Positions 57,650 to 64,000 of a stretch of DNA of 64,000 nucleotides are shown here, in pieces. Positions within the stretch are counted from its first letter, which is position 1. Each line of letters begins with the position of its first letter. The stretch is from NCBI GenBank assembly GCA_029558535.1, contig JAKQEK010000347.1, positions 1 to 64,000 on the forward strand, in the 5' to 3' direction. A program made the position numbers and the translations under genes. Under the pieces are notes generated by a model. That model was not told the DNA's origin. It ran no database searches and saw nothing but the letters and a program-made list of their open reading frames with translations. This DNA is from Bacteroidota bacterium (GTDB lineage: Bacteria; Bacteroidota; Bacteroidia; Bacteroidales; ML635J-15).

Positions 57650-60331
57650 TTATGAGGTTTTAAATTTGTTAACTAAAAAGTCGAATGATGTTGTTATAGT
57701 GATGTCGGTGTGTGGGATTAGTAAATATTTCCACGGATTACCGCCATTAGAAGTTGTGAATTCTGTGGCATATTTGCAATATTGTATTGCTGCTGCTTTT
57801 TTTGCTTGAACTTCAACAGTGTTTATTTCATTATCGGCTTTGGGCTCAACTATGTAAAAACAATCATCTGTCTCAACTACGAAATCTGGATTGTACTCTT
57901 TTGTGTTATTGTCCCAGTATATCCTAAATTGATTTTTTGCTGGTCGGAGCCATTTAATAACTTTTTTGTCGGATTCGAGAATTTGAGAGAATACTTTTTC
58001 TGTATTTGAATCGAATTTATATTCAAAGTGACAGGCTTTCTCAAAACCTTTAAAAACGTACTTCGGGACTGCGCTAACTGGTGTTATTGATTCGCGATAA
58101 TCTTTGTAACCATATCCATGCTGAGTTGTAAAATGCCAGTTTTTAATTTCGACAAATGGTAAAACTTTTGGTTTTGAATATTCTGGGGTTGAAATTTTAA
58201 AATGCGTTTTCATTTGTTCGTAAATCTTCATGGCAATAAATCTACGATATTGTTTAACTAGTGTTACGATTGATTCATTCTCGTCTAAATGAGATTGTAA
58301 AGCTTGCAATGCCTGAGAAACTAATTTGTTAAGCAATTCTGCATTATCATCATAGTCAATTTCGGGGATATTAAGCAATTCACTAATTAGTTGTTGTGCT
58401 GGTGTTGAACGGATAAAAGCGCCTTGAATAACTCCAATCGTGTCGGTATTATTGTCTTTTAGATTTTGTCTGATAATTTGTTCGTCAAGCACCTTAAAAT
58501 TAAAGCCAGTGGATGTATCTAAATCAAAGTCCTCGTACCAAGATCGTGTATCCTGTAGCACAAGGTCCATTCTTGGAATTTCGATGATATTGTTTTTAAC
58601 TTCAACTAAGGTTGCATCATAAACTTTTGACATATCATCAATAATCTCTTGCTTAAATATAGTTTGCTGGCCTGTTTCGAGTTTTTGGATTGCTTTGTTA
58701 ATTACAAGAGACTTAATATCTTCTTTATTAAAATCTTTAAGTCCTGCAGTATTATATGCAACTGCGGGATCGTTTAATGTTTGAATTAGAAGTTTTTTAG
58801 CATCTACATAATTCTGTGCTTTTTGCTTTTGGGGTTCATTCTGAATTTTTGCAATTTTTTCTTCTTCTTTTTGAATTGCAATTTCTGTTTTGTTTGCAGA
58901 AGTAACGACATCGCCCTTTTTATTAAAATCTTCCTCTGGAATTTCAATGTATGATAGTTTATTTAAAACAGAGTTTGGATTCTGAGCTTCTTCAATAACT
59001 TTTGAAAAATTATCATGAGCAACAACTGTTAATTTATCAACCTTCTCCACTCCTGTCCTTTCACCTTTAAATGGCAGACGTAAACCTCGTCCAATTGTTT
59101 GTTCGACCAAAACAGATGCGTTTGCTGCCCTCAGAGGAACTATTGTGTACAAATTCGTTACATCCCACCCCTCTTTGAGCATATTGACATGAATCACAAT
59201 TTCTATTTCGTTGTCGGACTGTTCCAGTGATAAAAACTGTTTTTCGATATCTTCCTCGCTCCTTGTTGATGAATCTATTTGTAAAGCTTTGTTCTTATAT
59301 GCACCTTTGTAAAACTCATTTGAGTTAATGTAATTGAAAACATCTTTTGCATGTGTAATGTCACGGCAAACAATTAAAATAAATGGTTTTACAAGTTTCA
59401 CGTTGAAAGTACGAGCATATATTTCGAGTTCGTTTTTAGTGTCTTCGTGTAAGCTAATAGCATCTTCGAGTTTTATAATTTCAATTTCCTCGGGAGATTT
59501 ACCTTTTGGATCAAAGTTTTTGCGAGTTGCAATTGCAGGATTTTTAATGTACTTACCATCAGTTAGAGCCTGAGCCAATGAATATTCGTAAACTACATTC
59601 TTAAAAGATTTCCCTTTTTCATCAATTGGAGTGGCTGTTAATTCAAGACCGAGTACAGGTTTAAGCTCGTTAATAGCATTTTTCGAAGCATCGGCATGAT
59701 AGCGATGGGCTTCATCCATAAGAATTACCAAATCGGTTAAGTTAGAAAGATATTCCCAATAAGATTGGCCGAGATATTCGGACAAGCGTTTTATACGTGG
59801 TGGTAATGCGACACCGCCTGATTTAGTCACTTTGTTTTCGGAGTTGAATTTAGCAATATTGAAAATATTGATTCTTACTTCGCTTTCTTTAAATAAATTA
59901 CCTTTATCGCTGTAATTGTCTCCTGTAATAATAACAGGTTGGTTGTGGACAAACTCTGAAATGCCATTGAAAACATATTTAGGATTAGCAGGATTTCCGA
60001 AGTCGTCGATAAGTTTATCGTAAATTGTAAGGTTTGGTGCTAAAATAAAGAAGTTTTTGATTCCCTTATGTAAATGTAAATATGCGACACAGGCACCCAT
60101 TAAGCGAGTTTTGCCAATACCTGTAGCAATGGAAAAACAAATTGAAGGAAAATCCCTCTCGAAGTCGGTACAAGTTGGATAAAGCTCTTTTACTTTTGCG
60201 AGTTCAGTAGTAATGTCTGCATCTTTTTTTAGTTCGAACGTGTCGGCAATTTGTGCAACAATATCTAAGGCTTCTTTTAATGGCTCTCTTAACGAAAGGC
60301 GTTGTTTTATGTAGTTTGCTTTTGAATTCAT
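57650..60331 (-). CDS. Type III restriction endonuclease Res subunit
   Basis: This 893-residue protein has the SF2 helicase motif I (SIATGIGKTRLMGA, about residues 68-81), the DEAH-type box (LVILMDEAHRYHAD), motif VI (QTIGRGLRLP), and a C-terminal PD-(D/E)xK nuclease (EYNPDFVVE, then YIVEPK). The length and order match Res of Type III systems, which translocate and cleave DNA with their Mod partner. It follows mod by 33 bp and the Argonaute by 9 bp. Confidence 0.92.
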   Translation of the reverse strand: MNSKANYIKQRLSLREPLKEALDIVAQIADTFELKKDADITTELAKVKELYPTCTDFERDFPSICFSIATGIGKTRLMGACVAYLHLHKGIKNFFILAPNLTIYDKLIDDFGNPANPKYVFNGISEFVHNQPVIITGDNYSDKGNLFKESEVRINIFNIAKFNSENKVTKSGGVALPPRIKRLSEYLGQSYWEYLSNLTDLVILMDEAHRYHADASKNAINELKPVLGLELTATPIDEKGKSFKNVVYEYSLAQALTDGKYIKNPAIATRKNFDPKGKSPEEIEIIKLEDAISLHEDTKNELEIYARTFNVKLVKPFILIVCRDITHAKDVFNYINSNEFYKGAYKNKALQIDSSTRSEEDIEKQFLSLEQSDNEIEIVIHVNMLKEGWDVTNLYTIVPLRAANASVLVEQTIGRGLRLPFKGERTGVEKVDKLTVVAHDNFSKVIEEAQNPNSVLNKLSYIEIPEEDFNKKGDVVTSANKTEIAIQKEEEKIAKIQNEPQKQKAQNYVDAKKLLIQTLNDPAVAYNTAGLKDFNKEDIKSLVINKAIQKLETGQQTIFKQEIIDDMSKVYDATLVEVKNNIIEIPRMDLVLQDTRSWYEDFDLDTSTGFNFKVLDEQIIRQNLKDNNTDTIGVIQGAFIRSTPAQQLISELLNIPEIDYDDNAELLNKLVSQALQALQSHLDENESIVTLVKQYRRFIAMKIYEQMKTHFKISTPEYSKPKVLPFVEIKNWHFTTQHGYGYKDYRESITPVSAVPKYVFKGFEKACHFEYKFDSNTEKVFSQILESDKKVIKWLRPAKNQFRIYWDNNTKEYNPDFVVETDDCFYIVEPKADNEINTVEVQAKKAAAIQYCKYATEFTTSNGGNPWKYLLIPHTDITITTSFDFLVNKFKTS

Positions 60332-60364
60332 TTTGTATCTTGTTTTGTTAGCACAGGTTTTTAC

Positions 60365-62029
60365 TTAAAATAATTTTGGCATATCATCTTTTGGCTTCTT
60401 TGTTTTTACAGGGCGTAGCTCTTCATTTTCATTTGTAGATGTTGGCTCAAAATAATCTAAATGTGTAAATTCTTCATCAACAGGCATGTTGATAATGTTA
60501 AGCGAATAATATTCTTTTCCGAATTCGCATTTGCCCAGAAGCATTTGAGGAATCTTTTTTACAGAAATATTAGAGAATTTGTTATCACATTGCGATTGAT
60601 ACGATTTACACATTATTAAAAGATTCTCATCTGGTTTCATTTCATCATGGATTTTAACCAACATTTCGACAGTAACAAATTGAGTAGTGGTAAAAATAAA
60701 ATCCTTTTCACTGCTATTGCCTTGCTTCCAGTATATTTCGGAATGAGGTGAATACTTAAACCCTTCTTGTTTTGCAATAGCTGCTGCCAACATATCAGGA
60801 TTATAATCTGAGCTTATTACCCAGTTGCCAAATTTATCGGTGTTAAGTAGTGATGGAGCAAGTGTATAAAATTTAAAACCTCCCCCCCCTTTCCAATCAA
60901 CAGATTTACTAATACCTCCTTGATCAGAACCATTAGCAACTTGTTTTAATCTTGGAAGGCAATGTGTTACTGCATGATCCCCCAATTCTATACCAATCCA
61001 TTTTCTTTTCATTTTATGAGCAACGGCAGCAGTTGTGCCAGAGCCTAAAAATGAATCGAGAACAAAATCATTTTCATTAGAGGCAAGTGTAATAACTCGT
61101 TCCATTAACCTTTCTGGTTTTGGTGTTGTAAATACATCTTCATTAGTAAAAACTTTAATTTCTCTTTTTGCTTCCTGATTGTCACCAACTTCATCTCTTA
61201 ACCATAATGTTACAGAAGTAACGCCTTCCTTGACTTCAGTTATAAACTTTTTAACTCTTGGTGCGTTATCTCCATTAACACCAAACCAAATTCTATTATC
61301 TGATTTCATTTCTTCAAATCTCTCTTTTGTGAATAGCCAACATCTACCATTAGGTGGAGTTACAATCCTACCCGAAGGTGTTTTGATGTCATAAAGTTTT
61401 TCTTTTATGACAGGACCAACTGTACAATCAGATGAAGTCCAAATACCACGTGGGTCATTATCAGGATTCTTGTAATTTTTTAATTGAGATTCACTTCTGC
61501 TAAGTTTGTTTAATTCAAAACCCAATGCATTTTTTGCATAAACAAGGATGGCATCATGACTTCTCGATAGAGTTTTTTTAAGGTTAATTGGAGCAAATGC
61601 TCTTTGCCAAATAACCTCGTCAATAAAATTCTGCCTCCCGAAAATTTCATCACAAAGCACTTTTAGATAATGGCTCTCATCAGCATCTATAGAAATCCAA
61701 ATGGATCCATCTTTTGATAGCAATTTGTGTAATATTTTCAATCGAGAAGCAATTAGATTTAACCACATACTGTGTTCCACCCCATCATCATAATGCTCGA
61801 AGGCATTGCCAGTATTGTACGGTGGATCGATATAAATACATTTTATTTTACCTGAGTAATCTTGTTCCAAAGCTTTAAGAGCGAGTAAGTTATCGCCATG
61901 AATAAGCATGTTTTCGGAATTGGGGTCGCCATAGCTATACTCAGGATTTTCTATTAAAATTCTGGGTTCGAGCTTAGGTTCATCGCCTTTGCCAATCCAT
62001 GTAAGTTCGAGTTTTTGATGTTTGGACAT
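60365..62029 (-). CDS. Type III DNA methyltransferase Mod subunit
   Basis: This 554-residue protein is a beta-class amino-methyltransferase: the catalytic DPPY (CIYIDPPYNTGNAFEH, about residue 69) precedes the SAM-binding FLGSGTTAAVAHKM (about residue 320). The middle, with a probable target-recognition domain, and the C-terminal helical part complete the Mod layout. It should methylate an adenine in an asymmetric site. It lies 6 bp after the beta-helix gene. Confidence 0.93.
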   Translation of the reverse strand: MSKHQKLELTWIGKGDEPKLEPRILIENPEYSYGDPNSENMLIHGDNLLALKALEQDYSGKIKCIYIDPPYNTGNAFEHYDDGVEHSMWLNLIASRLKILHKLLSKDGSIWISIDADESHYLKVLCDEIFGRQNFIDEVIWQRAFAPINLKKTLSRSHDAILVYAKNALGFELNKLSRSESQLKNYKNPDNDPRGIWTSSDCTVGPVIKEKLYDIKTPSGRIVTPPNGRCWLFTKERFEEMKSDNRIWFGVNGDNAPRVKKFITEVKEGVTSVTLWLRDEVGDNQEAKREIKVFTNEDVFTTPKPERLMERVITLASNENDFVLDSFLGSGTTAAVAHKMKRKWIGIELGDHAVTHCLPRLKQVANGSDQGGISKSVDWKGGGGFKFYTLAPSLLNTDKFGNWVISSDYNPDMLAAAIAKQEGFKYSPHSEIYWKQGNSSEKDFIFTTTQFVTVEMLVKIHDEMKPDENLLIMCKSYQSQCDNKFSNISVKKIPQMLLGKCEFGKEYYSLNIINMPVDEEFTHLDYFEPTSTNENEELRPVKTKKPKDDMPKLF

Positions 62030-62035
62030 ATATTT

Positions 62036-63826
62036 TTATTTTATATATTTTCTAAAAGCTGAAACGGTTTGAAATACTAAATATGCGTAAATGATTTTAT
62101 ATAATACATCAACTGCGTACATAAAACCAGAGATATAATACTGTTCCCCAAACATCTTTTGCAAAGAATGAGTTGGGTCTAACAAATTGAAATAAATCTT
62201 TTTAAAGGTCAGAATGGAATAATTCAAATCGTTAATTTGACCGTTAATAATAAGTATTAAAGCTAAACTGAAAAATAAAGTAAGAGATAAAAGTATTAAA
62301 GCTGGTTTAAGCCAGTTTTGACCATGAGAATTGGTACAACTAATTAAAAGAATAATTCGGTCGAGATCGTAAATCTTTTTTGACAATTGCAATTCTTTAT
62401 GAAAAAACTTCATTTCGTACTGTTTAAAAACAAGCGCTTGAATTCTATTGCCTTGCTGTTCCATTGCGTGTTTAAGTTGGCGAAAAATTTCTCTATAACT
62501 CAAAATATATTGAAATTCATCATCAGTAATATGAACATTGTAAAAAAGGTTTCTAATTCTCTTTTTTAATCTCTGAGGCAATTTAAGATTGTTTATTTTA
62601 GATGGCTCTTGCAATTGTTTAAGTGAAAACCACTTAACGTTATTTGCAACAATTTTTGATAGATCACTGTTTTCTAAATTGATTTTGTTAAAGTTTTCTA
62701 AAGAAATATTTGTAAGGAAAAAATTTCCCAAAGAGGAATTACGAATAGAAAAACGTGAATTCTCACTTTTATTCTTCTCACAATATGCAGTAATGAAATG
62801 GATTGTCCCAAAGTTTGTAAAGTGATCAAAAGAGACATTCTTTAAAACAATATTGTCGAAAACAATATTAGTGTCATAAAATGTCCCGTTAAGTTTTAAA
62901 TTATTAATAATAAATTGATCAAAACGGATGTCCCCTTTTAATAATTTTGTTGAAGAAATAGTAATTTCATTAAGAACAAATTTTGATTTAGTGGAAAGAC
63001 CACCAAAAACAGAAAACCCATTATTGAATTCAACATCGCCTATCTGAAGAGATTTGAATCCAGAGATTGATATGTGATTTTTTGATTTTACTTCATATTC
63101 AATTTTGAATAAACGATTAAATTTAACATTTAAAATAAATAACTCCCCATCAGAATTAATATTACTAATTTTTACTTTACCAAGATATGTACCTTCAATA
63201 AAAGTTATACCGTCAATAGAAGATACTCCTTCAAAAAGAGCGTCAGAATTAAAATTATTATTTAAAAGATGATAACTTGATGCAGAAGTAAAAACACAAA
63301 TAAACTTATCAAGAAGTTTTACATTGCTTAACAAAACACCCTGAGAGAACTTGCATTTTTTGAGATGTAAAATTCCGTTAACACGACTATTATTAACTGT
63401 TAACCCACCATTAATAGAACGAACCGAATTGATATAAACTTGACTTAATATAGACCCTTCAATAACAATGTTTGATAAAAAATTATTTAATGACTTGAAA
63501 GAAAGACCTCCTGAAATATTGCATTGAGAAATAATAATACTCGCATCCATCAACCCAATATTGTAGTCTAATTTGTCGATGATACAATTTGTAAAATCCA
63601 TGCCATTGCGAATGGTACAATTTTGAAACCTTATCCCAGCATTTAGATTGACATTTTTAATTTGCACACCATGATTAAAGGTACAATTATTAAAAACTAA
63701 ACCTAGACAGAAATAAATCTCAGAGTTGATTAATAAATCATCTATGATAGTACAATCATTTATGAAAACAACATTATCTTCATCGTTAAATTGCTGTGCC
63801 AAGTTATTTGCAGTAATGTCAATCAT
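62036..63826 (-). CDS. Membrane protein with beta-helix (pentapeptide-like) domain
   Basis: Starting at the ATG at 63826, the protein has 596 residues. The first 400 form a long series of strands of about 20 residues with N/F/I/L at regular spacing (VFNNCTFNHGVQIKN, FQNCTIRNGMDFTN), like a right-handed beta-helix of pentapeptide-repeat type. The last 100 hold two membrane helices (ALILLSLTLFFSLALILI; YISGFMYAVDVLYKIIYAYLV). Similar proteins often appear in defence islands as possible membrane effectors. It lies 6 bp before mod and shares its operon. Confidence 0.65.
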   Translation of the reverse strand: MIDITANNLAQQFNDEDNVVFINDCTIIDDLLINSEIYFCLGLVFNNCTFNHGVQIKNVNLNAGIRFQNCTIRNGMDFTNCIIDKLDYNIGLMDASIIISQCNISGGLSFKSLNNFLSNIVIEGSILSQVYINSVRSINGGLTVNNSRVNGILHLKKCKFSQGVLLSNVKLLDKFICVFTSASSYHLLNNNFNSDALFEGVSSIDGITFIEGTYLGKVKISNINSDGELFILNVKFNRLFKIEYEVKSKNHISISGFKSLQIGDVEFNNGFSVFGGLSTKSKFVLNEITISSTKLLKGDIRFDQFIINNLKLNGTFYDTNIVFDNIVLKNVSFDHFTNFGTIHFITAYCEKNKSENSRFSIRNSSLGNFFLTNISLENFNKINLENSDLSKIVANNVKWFSLKQLQEPSKINNLKLPQRLKKRIRNLFYNVHITDDEFQYILSYREIFRQLKHAMEQQGNRIQALVFKQYEMKFFHKELQLSKKIYDLDRIILLISCTNSHGQNWLKPALILLSLTLFFSLALILIINGQINDLNYSILTFKKIYFNLLDPTHSLQKMFGEQYYISGFMYAVDVLYKIIYAYLVFQTVSAFRKYIK

Positions 63827-63883
63827 CAAATTACCGTTTAATAAAATCTAAGTTTACAGATCAAATAATATCAAAATAAATAT

Positions 63884-64000
63884 TTAATATAATCCCCAAT
63901 TAACAACAAAAAGACTACTTTCAAAAACTTCCTGATTTAGTCTGTTCTCAATATTATTCAATAGTTTTTCCTTTTTTGCATCAATATCGTCCTGAGATTC
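63884..64000 (-). CDS. C-terminus of a SNF2/RapA-like helicase, cut by the window edge
   Basis: Only 38 residues are visible, reading KKEKLLNNIENRLNQEV, then FESSLFVVNWGLY and stop. The K.x.LL..IE.RL pattern followed by LF.(V/I).W at the very end is typical of the C-terminus of SNF2-family helicases in defence operons that also contain Type III Mod and Res. It is on the same strand and lies 58 bp upstream of the beta-helix gene. The call depends on the missing upstream sequence. Confidence 0.5.
   Translation of the reverse strand, partial: ESQDDIDAKKEKLLNNIENRLNQEVFESSLFVVNWGLY

Overview
The window is AT-rich Bacteroidota-type chromosomal DNA, most likely from a member of the Bacteroidales or a relative. 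Supporting signs are T9SS-type C-terminal sorting tails (10.8-12.9 kb and 15.9-17.2 kb), DUF4249, DUF4105 and DUF6266 family proteins, WG repeats, a long acidic-N-terminus ribosomal protein S1, and promoters of the Bacteroidota type (TTTG, about 20 bp, TAnnTTTG). I saw no tRNA, rRNA or CRISPR array.

Region 1 (0.4-34 kb) is mostly ordinary chromosome. It holds pheT, a DUF4249 lipoprotein, panB, an RluA-type pseudouridine synthase, a KamA-like radical SAM protein, rpsA, a TonB-like protein, a secreted LVIVD-repeat protein, an acyl-CoA ligase, DUF4105 and SGNH proteins, a glucosaminidase, secreted proteins of unknown role, tex and a RhuM-like gene. It ends with a four-gene stress operon (PrkA, YeaH-like VWA protein, SpoVR, second PrkA-like ATPase) and an alpha/beta hydrolase.

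Region 2 (34-39.2 kb) is accessory. Two DUF6266 genes, at least one with a strong intrinsic terminator, and a small J-domain protein lie next to about 1.8 kb of noncoding DNA packed with palindromes. That stretch includes a tandem pair of about 200-bp elements offset by 265-270 bp. Each has a hairpin with the same 12-nt loop but compensatory changes in the stem, which suggests a structured RNA. It also includes a 91-bp attC-like palindrome and one copy (38750) of a repeat found again at 50025.

Region 3 (39.2-48.2 kb) lies between those repeat copies. It is a one-strand cluster of TetR regulator, GNAT acyltransferase, SDR, KAS III, patatin, two GT2 glycosyltransferases, glycerolipid-type acyltransferase, radical SAM enzyme and a cis-prenyltransferase. 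A 23-bp motif just after the -7 box occurs at three promoters (TetR, GNAT and KAS III genes), so the cluster looks like one TetR-controlled pathway for an unusual acylated and/or polyprenyl-linked glycolipid. I cannot match it to a characterised system.

Region 4 (48.4-64 kb) is a defence island. A RES-domain toxin gene follows a broken C-terminal piece of one prokaryotic Argonaute. After the second repeat copy come three small genes (UDG-like, membrane/TPR, helical). Then, on the minus strand, a tightly packed operon runs: SNF2-like helicase end (cut by the window edge), membrane beta-helix protein, Type III Mod, Type III Res, a full Argonaute with a PIWI domain that looks nuclease-dead, an ABC-type ATPase and an HNH nuclease of the PtuA/PtuB (Septu-like) kind. 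The co-directional Type III R-M, Argonaute and ATPase/HNH arrangement, together with the Argonaute remnant beside a RES toxin, is the strongest candidate for an undescribed system.
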